Position numbers and translations under genes: made by a program
Part shown: piece by piece, positions 33,832 through 42,638 of the stretch
Numbering within the stretch: the stretch's first letter is position 1
How the letters are laid out: every line of letters starts with the position of its first letter
Source: Halobacterium wangiae
GTDB lineage: Archaea; Halobacteriota; Halobacteria; Halobacteriales; Halobacteriaceae
Assembly (NCBI RefSeq): GCF_021249345.1
Contig: NZ_CP089588.1
Coordinates: 992,001 to 1,056,000 of the forward strand
DNA length: 64,000 nt
Direction of reading: 5' to 3'
The notes under the pieces: generated by a model
The model's input: the letters and a program-made list of their open reading frames with translations, nothing else
Told to the model about the DNA's origin: nothing
Databases searched by the model: none

Positions 33832-34794
33832 ATGTCACGGTCGGCACTCATCGAGAACGTCACCGCGATGCTCGGGGACGCGGGGTTCACGGTGAGCGAC
33901 CGCTGTGCAACCCGACCGAAGAGCTTCGACGTCGCGGCGCGGCGCGGCGACAACGTCGTGCTCGTGAAGATCCTCGGCAACATCGACGCCTTCGACGGTG
34001 AGACGGGCGCCGAGATGCGCCGCATCGGGAGCTACCTGCAGGCCACGCCGATGGTCATCGGCCTCCGCACTCGCGACGAGGAGCTGAAACCCGGCGTCGT
34101 CTACTTCCGGCACGGCGTCCCCGTGCTCAGCCCGGACACCGCGATGGACTTCTTCGTCGAGGGCGTCCCGCCGCTCATCTACGCGGCCCCGGGCGGCCTC
34201 TACGTCAACATCGACGGCGACGTGCTCGCGGACCGGCGCAAGAACGAGGAGCTGAGCCTCGGCCAGCTCGCGAACGAACTCGGCGTCTCCCGGCGCACCG
34301 TCTCGAAGTACGAGGACGGGATGAACGCCAGCATCGAGGTGGCGATGGCGCTCGAGGAGCTGTTCGGCGGCGACCTCACTGCGCCCGTCTCCGTGATGGA
34401 CGGGGCAGAGGAGGTCCGGGACGCCGACCCCACGCCAGAGGACCCCGAGGCCGCGCCCGAGGACGTGCCCGTGTTGAGCGTGCTCGCGCGCGTCGGCTTC
34501 GAGGTGCACCCGACGCTCCGGGCGCCGTTCAAGGCCGTTGGCGAGGACCTCTCGCGGGCAGACCGCCTGCTCACCGGCCACTCCGCGTTCACGGAGGCCG
34601 CCGTCAAGCGCGCCCGCATCATGAGTTCGCTCGGCGAGGTCACGCACACGCGAGCAGTGTACGTCGTCGACGAGGCGAGTCGCGAGTCCATCGACGGCAC
34701 CGCCATCGTCGAGCGCGAGGAGCTCGAGGACGTCGAGGAGGCCGAGGAGTTCCGCGACCTGCTGGCCGGCCGCGGCGACCCCCAGGAAGCCTGA
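33832..34794 (+). CDS. Archaeal XRE-type HTH regulator
   Basis: A 320-aa protein of the archaeal putative HTH-type regulatory family. The N-terminal domain ([20 protein letters not shown], then [15 protein letters not shown]) resembles a nuclease-like fold found with these regulators. The HTH lies at about 134-165 ([20 protein letters not shown], then SKYEDG). A C-terminal region ([20 protein letters not shown]) may sense a ligand. The widely conserved archaeal protein has no agreed target. It is divergent from tiaS with its own TATA box. Confidence 0.82.
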   Translation: MSRSALIENVTAMLGDAGFTVSDRCATRPKSFDVAARRGDNVVLVKILGNIDAFDGETGAEMRRIGSYLQATPMVIGLRTRDEELKPGVVYFRHGVPVLSPDTAMDFFVEGVPPLIYAAPGGLYVNIDGDVLADRRKNEELSLGQLANELGVSRRTVSKYEDGMNASIEVAMALEELFGGDLTAPVSVMDGAEEVRDADPTPEDPEAAPEDVPVLSVLARVGFEVHPTLRAPFKAVGEDLSRADRLLTGHSAFTEAAVKRARIMSSLGEVTHTRAVYVVDEASRESIDGTAIVEREELEDVEEAEEFRDLLAGRGDPQEA

Positions 34795-34954
34795 CGACAG
34801 CGTTCACTTCTGCTGACACGAGTTCGCAGTCCGGGGTGAAGCGGCAATCATTTCCGAATCCGTGCCGTCTCGGACGTTGAAGAAATTAGAGAGGAGCTAT
34901 CAGCACTGATAGTCCCGGGCGAACAGTTATGGGCGGAACCGGGCACCTGTCGGT

Positions 34955-35887
34955 ATGCCTGCAGACGGCGAGCAACTCGCATCTGACGCTATCGACACGG
35001 ACGTGACAGACGACCTCGCGGAGACCGACGACGTCGAGGACGAGAACGTCGCCGACATCAAAGAGTCGCTGCTCGAACTGTACCGGTCCTCCGAGGAGAT
35101 CGCCGCGAGCATCAACGAGATCGACGCGCTCTCGGACGAGCAGAGCGAGGGGATGGACCAGGTCGCCTCCGAGGTCACGGAACTCAGCGCGGCCATCGAG
35201 CAGGTGGCGGCGTCCGCCGAACAGGTGTCCAGCGCGAGCAGGCAGGCCCGGACGAACGCCGACGAGAGCCAGGCGGCCGCCGAGGAGGTACTTGACTCGA
35301 TGGAGCGCGTCCAGAACGCCACCGAGTCGGTCGCCGGGGACGTCCGAACCATCCGGGACGGCGTCGAGCACATCGACAGCGTCGTCGAGGTCATCAACGA
35401 CATCGCCGACCAGACGAACCTGCTGGCGCTCAACGCCAGCATCGAGGCCGCACGCGCCGGCGAGGCGGGCGCCGGCTTCTCCGTGGTCGCCGACGAGATC
35501 AAGGAACTGGCGGCAGAGTCCCAGGACCAGGCCGGCGAGATCGAGGAGATGGTGGCGTCCATCCAGACCGACGCCGAGTCCGCCGTCGAGAACCTCGACG
35601 AGAACACGGGCGTCGTCGACGAGGGGATCGAACAGGTCGCTACCGCGATGGACAAACTCGACGACATCTCTGGGGCGGTCCGCGAGGTGTCCCTGGGCAT
35701 CGAGGAGGTGGCAACGGCGACCGACCAGCAGGCCGCCAGCGCGGAGGAGGTGTCCGCGATGGTGAAACAGACCGCCCAGAACGCCGAGGAGATCAGCGCG
35801 GAGACGACGGACATCGCGGCAGCCATCCAGGAGCAGACGGCGATGGTCGACGACGTCAACAACGAACTGACGGACATCGACGAGTAA
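34955..35887 (+). CDS. Soluble methyl-accepting chemotaxis signalling protein without sensor domain
   Basis: A 310-aa protein composed almost only of the MCP cytoplasmic coiled-coil hairpin. The tip that binds CheW/CheA is [20 protein letters not shown] followed by [19 protein letters not shown] (about 149-187). Heptad-rich flanks with Glu/Gln pairs ([27 protein letters not shown]) could be methylation sites. There is no membrane helix, HAMP, PAS or ligand domain; the first 45 residues are a short acidic, probably disordered, tail. A partner must supply the input. GTTATGGG at 34926-34933 is the TATA. A HalOD1 gene follows. Confidence 0.88.
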   Translation: MPADGEQLASDAIDTDVTDDLAETDDVEDENVADIKESLLELYRSSEEIAASINEIDALSDEQSEGMDQVASEVTELSAAIEQVAASAEQVSSASRQARTNADESQAAAEEVLDSMERVQNATESVAGDVRTIRDGVEHIDSVVEVINDIADQTNLLALNASIEAARAGEAGAGFSVVADEIKELAAESQDQAGEIEEMVASIQTDAESAVENLDENTGVVDEGIEQVATAMDKLDDISGAVREVSLGIEEVATATDQQAASAEEVSAMVKQTAQNAEEISAETTDIAAAIQEQTAMVDDVNNELTDIDE

Positions 35888-35985
35888 GCCGACGGCGGGC
35901 GGGTACGGTGCCGTCGCGCCACCACGCTGTCCACGTTCAGCTTGCGTCGACGTTGTTACCAGCTACCGGTACAATGGTCACGAAA

Positions 35986-35995
35986 GTTATATTTA
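35986..35995 (+). promoter_or_regulatory. TATA box of the HalOD1 gene at 36022
   Basis: GTTATATTTA lies about 30 nt before the ATG at 36022. AT-rich and well placed; a leader of 0-5 nt is expected. Confidence 0.6.
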
Positions 35996-36021
35996 GGGCA
36001 GTCTCGCAGTACAGTGCGTAG

Positions 36022-36351
36022 ATGTCGGGTACCAACGTCAGAGAGCACGCGGACGAGGCACACGATTCAGGGGCGAGTTCTTCGGTCTCCAGTTCTGTCA
36101 CCACGACGTACGACTGGGCGAACGTCGAACCGACGACCGCGGTCGTCGAGACCACTGCGGCTGCGACGGGCCGCGAGCCGACCGACCTCGACGTCCTCCA
36201 CGAGGCCGTCGACACGGGGGCGTTGAACGCGTTCCTCCGGTCGAGTCGGGCGGACGGCGACGAGGACCTCCGCATCTCCTTCGACTACCAGGGCTGTACG
36301 GTGATCGCGCGACAGGGTGGCCGCGTCACGGTGTACCCGGTCGACGGCTGA
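36022..36351 (+). CDS. HalOD1 (halobacterial output domain 1) protein
   Basis: A 109-aa protein. After a Ser/Thr-rich head (SGASSSVSSSVTTT) comes the HalOD1 domain: YDWANVEPTTAVVETTAAAT (about 30-49), DLDVLHEAVDTGALNAFL and a final strand pair ISFDYQGCTVIARQGGRVTV. The domain is predicted from haloarchaeal signalling proteins and its function is not established. A second HalOD1 gene is at 45161. Strong TATA box upstream, so monocistronic. Confidence 0.8.
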   Translation: MSGTNVREHADEAHDSGASSSVSSSVTTTYDWANVEPTTAVVETTAAATGREPTDLDVLHEAVDTGALNAFLRSSRADGDEDLRISFDYQGCTVIARQGGRVTVYPVDG

Positions 36352-36424
36352 GTCGCTACTGTCCTGTCCGCAGTTCTACGGGATCGACGTCACCAGACGG
36401 CGGGCCGCTGGGAGAAGCAGCGTG

Positions 36425-36670
36425 CTACGAGCCGTACGTCTCCTCGAGGTACGCCACGATGTCGTCGCTCTCCGGCATCCCCTCGACGCCGTGTTCGGTG
36501 TCGACGAGGACGGGAACGCCAGTCTGGCCGCTGACGGCCTCCACCTCGTCGCGTTCGGCGTGCGAGCCGGGGACGCTGTGTCGCTCGTAGTCGAGACCGA
36601 GTTCGTCGAGTTTCGTCTCGACTTTCGCGCAGTACGGACAGCCGTCGAGTGCGTACAGTTCGAGTGCCAT
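36425..36670 (-). CDS. Glutaredoxin-like protein
   Basis: An 81-aa thioredoxin-fold protein. Active-site CPYC is at residues 11-14 (LYALDGCPYCAKVETKLDEL) and the cis-proline loop is TGVPVLVD (about 50-57). Family role: thiol-disulfide exchange. Haloarchaea generally use gamma-glutamylcysteine rather than glutathione, so that may be its partner thiol. Start ATG 36670; the longer in-frame reading upstream is antisense to the NCS2 gene. Confidence 0.85.
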   Translation of the reverse strand: MALELYALDGCPYCAKVETKLDELGLDYERHSVPGSHAERDEVEAVSGQTGVPVLVDTEHGVEGMPESDDIVAYLEETYGS

Positions 36671-36726
36671 ACTCGCGTGTAGACACGTCTCACTGAAGAA
36701 TTCGGTGGTCGAAGCGGGGAGGACCG

Positions 36727-38163
36727 CTACACCGCGGCCGAGAGCACGCCGCTGGTGCGGACGTAGAAGTAGACGATGAACAGCCCGGCGAGCACCCACT
36801 GACCGACGTGAACGTCGTCCCACTCGCCCACAGCGCCCTTGACGATGGGGTAGGAGACGATGCCGGCCGCGAGGCCGTACGCGATGGAGAACGTGAACGG
36901 CATCACGAAGACGGTGAGCGCGGCGGGGATGGCGTACGTGACGTCCTGCCACGCGATCTCGGCGACGTTCGCGAGCATGATGATGCCGACGACGACGAGC
37001 ACGAGGTGGCTCGCGTACGTCGGGATGGCGACGGCCAGCGGGACGACGGCCAGGCTGAGGACGAACAGCACGGCGACGACGAGCGCCGTCAGCCCGGTGC
37101 GACCGCCCTCCTCGACGCCGGTGGCGGACTCGATGTACGTCGTGACGGTGGACGTGCCGAGCATCCCGCCAACGGTGGTGCCGATGGCGTCAGCCATCAG
37201 CGGCTTGTCGATGTCGGGGAGGTTGCCGTCCTCGTCGAGGAAGCCGGCGGCCTGCCCGACGCCGGTGAGCGTGCCGGCAGTGTCGAAGAAGTCCACGAAG
37301 AAGAACGTGAAGACGATGAGCGCGAACGACACGCCCTCGATGTTCTCGAGGCCGGTCACGAACGCGCCGGCCAGCGGCGTGATGTCGTAGCTGGCGGCGT
37401 TGTAGGTGATGGGCGCGTCGGGGACCAGCGGCACCGGCGACTGAAGGGTGGCGCCGTAGATCTCCGTGGCCTTCGCGGCCGGGTATGCGGCGTAGTCGAG
37501 TGCGCTGGCGGCGTAACCGAGCAGACTCGTCGCGATGATGCCGACGACGATGCTTCCGGTGACGCCGCGGGCGTACAGCGCCAGTGTCAACAGCAGTCCG
37601 ACGACGCTGACGATGGCGACGGGGTCGCTCGCGAACACCGGGCTGAACCCGACGAAGGTGGCGGGGTCGCCGACGACGACCCGCATCTCCTGCAGTCCGA
37701 TGATGGCGAGGAAGAGTCCGATACCCGCTCCGACGGCGAGTTTGACGGGCTCGGGGAACAGTTTGATGATGTACTCGCGGGCGCCGACGGCGGTGAGCGC
37801 GATGAAGATGACGCCCTCCACGACGACGGCGGCGAGTGCGGTCTGCCAGGCGACGCCGAGGCCGAGGACGACCGTGTACGCGAAGAACGCGTTGAGGCCG
37901 AGGCCGGGCGCCTGCGCGAACGGTCTGTTGGCGTACAGCGCCATCACGAGCGTCGCCGTGGCGGCGGCGATCAGCGTGACGACCGCGATCATCTGGAACG
38001 TGCGCTCCGGACCGATACCGTCGATCTGGATGGCGTCCGCAAGGATGACCGGGTTGACGACGACGATGTAGGACATCGTCAGGAACGTGGTGATGCCGGC
38101 GATCAGTTCGGTACTGACGTCCGTGTCGTGTTCGTCGAGTGCGAAGTAGTCAGCGAGCCCCAT
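36727..38163 (-). CDS. NCS2 family purine permease (AzgA/PbuG type)
   Basis: A 478-aa membrane transporter of about 13-14 helices. Its N-terminus STELIAGITTFLTMSYIVVV followed by NPVILADA is the hallmark of the AzgA/PbuG branch of NCS2, which takes up adenine, hypoxanthine or guanine by proton symport. DFFDTAGTLTGVGQAAGF (about 289-306) and TSTVTTYIESATGVEEGGRTG are the substrate-binding segments. Two copies of ATGCACGTTCG flank its TATA box. An HTH-phosphoribosyltransferase gene is 147 nt upstream on the same strand. Confidence 0.88.
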   Translation of the reverse strand: MGLADYFALDEHDTDVSTELIAGITTFLTMSYIVVVNPVILADAIQIDGIGPERTFQMIAVVTLIAAATATLVMALYANRPFAQAPGLGLNAFFAYTVVLGLGVAWQTALAAVVVEGVIFIALTAVGAREYIIKLFPEPVKLAVGAGIGLFLAIIGLQEMRVVVGDPATFVGFSPVFASDPVAIVSVVGLLLTLALYARGVTGSIVVGIIATSLLGYAASALDYAAYPAAKATEIYGATLQSPVPLVPDAPITYNAASYDITPLAGAFVTGLENIEGVSFALIVFTFFFVDFFDTAGTLTGVGQAAGFLDEDGNLPDIDKPLMADAIGTTVGGMLGTSTVTTYIESATGVEEGGRTGLTALVVAVLFVLSLAVVPLAVAIPTYASHLVLVVVGIIMLANVAEIAWQDVTYAIPAALTVFVMPFTFSIAYGLAAGIVSYPIVKGAVGEWDDVHVGQWVLAGLFIVYFYVRTSGVLSAAV

Positions 38164-38164
38164 G

Positions 38165-38175
38165 ATGCACGTTCG
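38165..38175. promoter_or_regulatory. Operator-like repeat at the purine permease start, copy 1
   Basis: ATGCACGTTCG (minus strand CGAACGTGCAT) lies over the predicted transcription start of the NCS2 gene. It repeats exactly at 38208-38218. Placement over the start would suit repression. Confidence 0.45.
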
Positions 38176-38207
38176 AGCACATCGGCACCAGAGTATTAAG
38201 CATTGTT

Positions 38208-38218
38208 ATGCACGTTCG
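38208..38218. promoter_or_regulatory. Operator-like repeat upstream of the purine permease TATA, copy 2
   Basis: Second exact copy of ATGCACGTTCG, 43 nt from copy 1 and just upstream of the TATA-like CTTAATAC (minus strand, 38192-38199). An inverted partial copy, CGTGCAT, follows at 38224-38230. A related ACGCACGTTT stands before the HTH-PRTase gene. Confidence 0.45.
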
Positions 38219-38310
38219 TCCTTCGTGCATCCCAACACGTTCTAGAGGGCGAGGATGAGCACAGGCGTGTACAGAATCGGCCGATCTGCGGGGTCGAGCG
38301 GACCGACGGG

Positions 38311-39024
38311 TCAGTCGAGGTGTGCGAGTGCGCCGACCGGAGCGTCCGTGAGGGCGCGGGCACGTTCGATACCCTCCTCGCCGGCTGCGATGAGTGTGAA
38401 CACGCCGGTGACGTCGGCGTCGGCGGCGTGTGCGATGTCGAGGAGGAGTTCTTGGGTCTCGCCCGAGCGGATGAGGTCGTCGACGACGAGCACCGTGTCG
38501 CCCGCACCGATGGCCGCCGCCGGCAGGTAGTAGGTCAGTTCGATGCCCGAGTCGAGGCGCTGGCGGGCCTCGATGAACTCCTCGACGGCGGTCTCCTTGG
38601 ACTTCTTCGCGTACGCGCAGTCGGCGCCGTAGTAGGAGGCCAGCGCGGCGGCGAGCGTGATGCCGTCGGTGGCCGCGGTGAGCACGACGTCGGGGCGCTC
38701 GAAGTCGAACGTCTCGGCGGTGACGGGCGCCGCCAGGTCGAGGAACGACTGGTCGAAGACGACGCCGGAGTTGTCCACGTAGCCCTCGTCATCGACGCGC
38801 ACGCGGGAGGTCAGCTCTTCGCGCAGCAGGTCGGCGCCGGCGTCGCTGACGACCGCCTCCGCGCGGTCCGCGCTCGGGAGGACGTGGCCGTTGACGTAGC
38901 GGTTCAGGTCGCCGGCGGGGAGGCCCGTCTCCGCGGAGAGTTCGTCGTAGGTGCGGGTCTCCTTCAGCGTCCGCAGGACCGCGACGGCCTGCAACTGCAG
39001 GGCCGCCTTCTCGGCTCGGTTCAT
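38311..39024 (-). CDS. Phosphoribosyltransferase-like regulator with N-terminal HTH
   Basis: A 237-aa protein joining an N-terminal HTH (TRTYDELSAETGLPAGDLNR, about 23-42) to a type-I phosphoribosyltransferase domain. The PRPP-binding motif is VLVVDDLIRSGETQ (about 180-193); TAATDGITLAAALASYYGAD is the PPi-loop region. It resembles bacterial PurR-type repressors, where a PRTase fold senses PRPP and has lost catalysis; whether it is still an enzyme is open. I start at ATG 39024. A motif related to that of the permease lies in its promoter, so it probably controls both. Confidence 0.85.
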   Translation of the reverse strand: MNRAEKAALQLQAVAVLRTLKETRTYDELSAETGLPAGDLNRYVNGHVLPSADRAEAVVSDAGADLLREELTSRVRVDDEGYVDNSGVVFDQSFLDLAAPVTAETFDFERPDVVLTAATDGITLAAALASYYGADCAYAKKSKETAVEEFIEARQRLDSGIELTYYLPAAAIGAGDTVLVVDDLIRSGETQELLLDIAHAADADVTGVFTLIAAGEEGIERARALTDAPVGALAHLD

Positions 39025-39030
39025 ACGAGT

Positions 39031-39040
39031 ACGCACGTTT
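39031..39040. promoter_or_regulatory. Operator-like motif in the HTH-PRTase promoter
   Basis: ACGCACGTTT (minus strand AAACGTGCGT) lies between the TATA-like TATTCAAG (39048-39055, minus) and the ATG at 39024. It shares AACGTGC with the two sites before the purine permease, suggesting autoregulation. Confidence 0.4.
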
Positions 39041-39146
39041 CCACAAACTTGAATACCTCGAAACGGTTCGGCCGGGAAGGAACCACGAACGCGCTGTGCC
39101 CCGCGACGGCTGCTGGACCGTCAGTGACCGTGGCTCCGACGCCGGG

Positions 39147-39671
39147 TCACGCTGAATCGAGCAGGTCGCTCGCCGTGACGAGCGCCTCCATCTCGACGCC
39201 GTGCTCGGCGAGCAGGTCGCGGCCACCCTCCTCCCTGTCGACCACGAGCAGCGCCCGGTTCACCGTTGCGCCGGCGTCGCGAAGCGCCGTCACGGCGTCC
39301 ATCGCCGACTGCCCGGTGGTGGCGATGTCCTCGACGACGACGACCTCCTCGCCGTCGTCGAGGCGGCCCTCGATGCGGTTGCCCGTGCCGTACTCCTTGG
39401 CCTGCTTGCGCGCGATGACGTACGGGACGTCCGCGACCACGGACGTCGCGGCGGCGAGGGGCACGCCGCCGAGTGCCACGCCGCCGAGTTTCGTCCCGGG
39501 GTCGACGCGCTCCGCGAACGCCTCCGCGATGGCGCGCAGGCACTCTGGGTCCGTCTCGAAGAGGTACTTGTCCACGTAGTACTCCGAGGTGCCGCCGTGG
39601 GAGAGTTCGAACTCGCCGAACTGGACGGCGTCCGCGTCCCGCAGCGCCGCGATGAGGTCGTCGTTCGCCAT
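39147..39671 (-). CDS. pyrE: Orotate phosphoribosyltransferase
   Basis: A 174-aa enzyme that attaches PRPP-derived ribose 5-phosphate to orotate, giving OMP in pyrimidine synthesis. Markers: [20 protein letters not shown] (about 22-41), [35 protein letters not shown] (catalytic Lys region) and PRPP motif [18 protein letters not shown] (about 110-127). Standard length. No AACGTGC motif occurs at its promoter, so it is not obviously part of the neighbouring purine control. Confidence 0.94.
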   Translation of the reverse strand: MANDDLIAALRDADAVQFGEFELSHGGTSEYYVDKYLFETDPECLRAIAEAFAERVDPGTKLGGVALGGVPLAAATSVVADVPYVIARKQAKEYGTGNRIEGRLDDGEEVVVVEDIATTGQSAMDAVTALRDAGATVNRALLVVDREEGGRDLLAEHGVEMEALVTASDLLDSA

Positions 39672-39780
39672 TGGCAGAGACGGCGCGCCGGTCCAGTAAA
39701 AGGTGTCCGGTCAGCGGCGCCCGCCTGGGTCGGAGTCGTACCCCAAATTGGTTTGGCGGACGCCGACGAACCGACCGTCC

Positions 39781-40260
39781 GTGCAGGTCCGGGAGGCTAC
39801 ACCGGCGGACGCCGAAGCCGTCGCCCGCGTCGCCGACGCGGCGTGGCACGACGCCCACGCCGGCATCGTCGGCGAAGACGCAGTCGAGGCGTTCCTCGCG
39901 GAGTACTACGACCCGGACGCCCTCCGCGAACGATACCGCGACGCGGAGAGCGTGACGTTCGTCGCCGAGGACACCGAACGAGTCGTCGGCTACGCGAGCG
40001 GCGTGCCCGCAGACGACGGCTACACGCTCGGGTCACTGTACGTCCACCCCGACCGGCAGGGAGCGGGCATCGGCAGTCGACTGCTCGCCCGTGTCGAGGA
40101 CGCCGCCCGCCAGGCAGACTACGACGCCGTGGACCTCGTGGTGATGGCCGGGAACGACGACTCCATCGGCTTCTACGAGTCGAAGGGGTACGAGCGCGTG
40201 GACGACCACTACGACGAGCTGCTCGACGTCGACGGCTACGTGTACGAGAAACCGGTCTAG
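39781..40260 (+). CDS. GNAT family N-acetyltransferase
   Basis: A 159-aa GNAT protein from GTG 39781 (VQVREATPADAEAVARVADA). Acetyl-CoA motif: GSLYVHPDRQGAGIGSRLLA (about 83-102), then ARQADYDAVDLVVMAGNDDS and GFYESKGYERVDDHY. The substrate is unknown. An in-frame ATG at 39703 would add 26 residues without conservation and overlap the divergent pyrE promoter. It converges on carS across repeat copy B. Confidence 0.8.
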   Translation: MQVREATPADAEAVARVADAAWHDAHAGIVGEDAVEAFLAEYYDPDALRERYRDAESVTFVAEDTERVVGYASGVPADDGYTLGSLYVHPDRQGAGIGSRLLARVEDAARQADYDAVDLVVMAGNDDSIGFYESKGYERVDDHYDELLDVDGYVYEKPV

Positions 40261-40269
40261 CGCGCGGGA

Positions 40270-40434
40270 AGCATCCGGCGACCGAGCGGGTCGAAGACCC
40301 CGGAAGGTCGCCGGTTCACCGCGCCGCAGGCGCGGGCGCCGAGGACCCCCGGAGTGGGGTCCGACGGCGCTTTTGGGCGAGCTTTTACCGAGCGAGGCGG
40401 CCGAAGGCCGCCGAGCGCAGCGTAAAAGCTCGCT
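40270..40434. repeat. Composite nested-hairpin repeat, copy B (between convergent genes)
   Basis: At least four palindromes in 165 nt between the GNAT gene and carS. (1) CCGGCGACC (40275-40283)/GGTCGCCGG (40306-40314) enclosing GGGTC-GAA-GACCC. (2) CCGCGCC-GCA-GGCGCGG (40319-40335). (3) GCGCCG/CGGCGC (40336-40341, 40365-40370) enclosing GGACCCC/GGGGTCC, then TTTT. (4) GCGAGCTTTTAC (40377-40388)/GTAAAAGCTCGC (40422-40433) enclosing GGCGGCC-GAA-GGCCGCC. Left and right ends align with copy A at 7568-7740. Probably a two-way terminator. Confidence 0.65.
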
Positions 40435-40979
40435 CACCAGGGCTCGTCTTTGAGCCCCAACTGGTACGCGCCGACGTTGGTGCCGACGTGGAGGACGGGC
40501 GTGAGGACGAGCACGGCGACGACCACCTCGAGGGTGAACGTGTCGCCGAACCAGGCGGGGGCGGCGAGTGCGGTGAGCACGAGCGCGACGACGACGAAGT
40601 CGAGCTGGTCGACGAGCGGGAAGGCGGCGCCGCGTTCGCGGCCGGTGCGCCGCTTGAGGAACGACGCGAGGATGTCGCCGAGCATCGCGCCGGCCGGGAG
40701 CGCGACCGTCGCGGCGAGCGGGAACGCCGGGAGTGGGACGCCGAGTGCTTCGCTCGCGGCGGGTTCGAGGGTGTTCAGCGCGGCGGTGAGCGCGACGCCG
40801 GCAAGCGTCCCGACGAACGTGCCCCGCCACGTCTTTCCGTCGCCGAGGACGCGGCGACCGTTCCACGTGCGGCCGCCGTCGATGGGGCGGCCGCCGCCCG
40901 CGAGCACCGCGACGTTGTTCGGGACGTAGGCGGGGAGCATCGCCCAGAACGCGACGGCGACGGTGGCTGCGAGATCCAT
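40434..40979 (-). CDS. carS: CDP-archaeol synthase CarS
   Basis: A 181-aa membrane enzyme that makes CDP-archaeol from CTP and digeranylgeranylglyceryl phosphate, the branch point of archaeal phospholipid synthesis. It has about five helices and the family motifs [20 protein letters not shown] (about 14-33), [20 protein letters not shown] (about 34-53) and [15 protein letters not shown] (about 95-109). ATG 40979 ([11 protein letters not shown]) is chosen over one 27 nt upstream. It ends next to hairpin 4 of repeat copy B. Confidence 0.93.
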   Translation of the reverse strand: MDLAATVAVAFWAMLPAYVPNNVAVLAGGGRPIDGGRTWNGRRVLGDGKTWRGTFVGTLAGVALTAALNTLEPAASEALGVPLPAFPLAATVALPAGAMLGDILASFLKRRTGRERGAAFPLVDQLDFVVVALVLTALAAPAWFGDTFTLEVVVAVLVLTPVLHVGTNVGAYQLGLKDEPW

Positions 40980-41065
40980 GCTCGCCGGTGCACGTGGCGG
41001 CCGCAAAAACCCGTGGGTTTCCGGGACACGGGTCGTTTAAGGGAGGGCGGCCCACAGGGACACGT

Positions 41066-41905
41066 ATGATACCGCCCATCGCGAGTCGGTTCGTCGCGGG
41101 GGAGTCACCTGCGGCGGCGTTAGACCACGTCGACGACCTGAACGACCAGGGGGTGAAGGCGATCCTCAACCTGCTCGGCGAGCACTACGAGGAGCGCCCG
41201 CCCGCCGACGAGGACGCGGCAGCGTACGAGGACCTCGTCCGGGACATCTCGGGGAGCGGGCTGGACGCCTGCATCTCCGTGAAGCCCTCGCAGATCGGCC
41301 TCGACGTCGGCGACGACGTGTTCGCGGAGAACCTCGCGGACATCGCCGCGGTGGCCGACGAGCACGGCGTGTTCACGTGGGTGGACATGGAGGACCACGA
41401 GACGACCGACGCGACGCTGGACGCCTTCGAGGACCTCACGACCGAGTACGAGGGCGGCGTCGGCGTCTGCGTGCAGGCGAACCTCAAGCGGACGGAGGAG
41501 GACCTCGAACGCCTCGCCGACCTCCCGGGGAAGGTACGCCTCGTCAAGGGCGCGTACGACGAGCCGCGGGAGCTCGCGTACAAGAACAAAGAGCGCGTCA
41601 ACGAGGCCTACCGGACCTACCTGAAGTTCATGTTCCAGGAGTTCGACGACGGCGTCGCGGTGGGGAGCCACGACCCCGAGATGATTGCACTCGCCCGCGA
41701 CCTCCACGACGAGTACGGGACGGACTACGAGATCCAGATGCTGATGGGCGTGCGCGACGACGCGCAGGTCGAACTCGCGGCGGAGGACGTCGAGGTCTGG
41801 CAGTACGTGCCGTACGGCGACAAGTGGTTCTCGTACTTCTACCGGCGTGCGATGGAGCGCAAGGAGAACATGCTGTTCGCGCTGCGGGCCGTCCTCGGGC
41901 GGTAG
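41066..41905 (+). CDS. Proline dehydrogenase
   Basis: A 279-aa FAD enzyme of the monofunctional PRODH family that oxidises proline to pyrroline-5-carboxylate. Markers: FTWVDMEDHETTDATLDAFE (about 101-120), GVCVQANLKRTEEDLERL, KVRLVKGAYDEPRELAYKNK, DYEIQMLMGVRDDAQ and the C-terminal YVPYGDKWFSYFYRRAMER with the substrate-binding RR. ATG 41066 is chosen since the longer frame runs over the divergent carS start. No P5C dehydrogenase is adjacent. A DUF502 gene follows. Confidence 0.9.
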   Translation: MIPPIASRFVAGESPAAALDHVDDLNDQGVKAILNLLGEHYEERPPADEDAAAYEDLVRDISGSGLDACISVKPSQIGLDVGDDVFAENLADIAAVADEHGVFTWVDMEDHETTDATLDAFEDLTTEYEGGVGVCVQANLKRTEEDLERLADLPGKVRLVKGAYDEPRELAYKNKERVNEAYRTYLKFMFQEFDDGVAVGSHDPEMIALARDLHDEYGTDYEIQMLMGVRDDAQVELAAEDVEVWQYVPYGDKWFSYFYRRAMERKENMLFALRAVLGR

Positions 41906-41952
41906 CGGGGCACCTCGCAATCAATTTAAGTCCTGCCTCTATGGGTTCGGGT

Positions 41953-42546
41953 ATGACCTCGTGGAAGCGGGACTTCGCGAGCGGACTCATCGTCCTCGTG
42001 CCGATCCTGGTCACGGCCTACGTCATCTACTGGCTGTTCGGCATCATCGCGGGCATCGCGGGTATCGCGACGTCCATCGACGACCCGGTGACCGCGGTAG
42101 GGCTGACGCTGCTGGTGTTCGTGTTGCTGGTGTTCTCGGTGGGCTACCTGATGCGGACGGCCGTCGGGGGCCTCGTCGAGGGCGTCATCGACGACCTGAT
42201 GAACCGACTGCCGATTCTCCGCATCGTCTACAACGCCTCGAAGATGGCCGTCGAGACGGTGCTCTCCGGTGGCACCGGCGAGTTCCAGAAACCCGTGAAG
42301 ATCACGCCGTGGCACGGGATGCGGATGACCGCGTTCAAGACCGGGAAGACGACCGACGACGGCCGCGAGGTGGTGTTCATGCCGACCTCCCCGAACATCA
42401 CCACGGGGTTCGTCATCGAGGTCGAACCCGAGGACATCGAGGAGACGGGAGAGAGCGTCGAGGACGCGCTGACGCGCGTGTTGAGTGCCGGCTTCGGCGA
42501 GAACGACAACAAGAGCATCGACGAGTTCGTCGGCGACGACGAGTAG
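41953..42546 (+). CDS. DUF502 family membrane protein
   Basis: A 197-aa protein starting MTSWKRDFASGLIVLVPILV, with two N-terminal membrane helices (about 10-35 and 45-70) and a soluble C-terminal part (KITPWHGMRMTAFKTGKTTD, then VVFMPTSPNITTGFVIEVEP). This layout is that of DUF502, a widespread family of unknown function. A second in-frame ATG at 41941 would add four residues. Probably independent of the PRODH gene 47 nt upstream: TTTAAG at 41926-41931 is well spaced as TATA. Confidence 0.8.
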   Translation: MTSWKRDFASGLIVLVPILVTAYVIYWLFGIIAGIAGIATSIDDPVTAVGLTLLVFVLLVFSVGYLMRTAVGGLVEGVIDDLMNRLPILRIVYNASKMAVETVLSGGTGEFQKPVKITPWHGMRMTAFKTGKTTDDGREVVFMPTSPNITTGFVIEVEPEDIEETGESVEDALTRVLSAGFGENDNKSIDEFVGDDE

Positions 42547-42638
42547 CGGTTCGGGCAGTCGGCTCTCTGGCGGGAATTGTTCTGCGGGGAAGCGAGAACC
42601 GAGACGTTCGGTGAAGTGTGTCTATCGAGGGCGCGAGT

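Noticed and set aside
31719-34025. 768-codon minus-strand frame over the NUDIX/TiaS region
   Set aside because: It crosses three confident genes on both strands and is arginine-rich without motifs; tiaS in a different frame explains the coding signal.
34886-35371. Minus-strand 161-codon frame opposite the chemotaxis signalling gene
   Set aside because: Antisense to a strongly conserved MCP hairpin; no promoter or domain.
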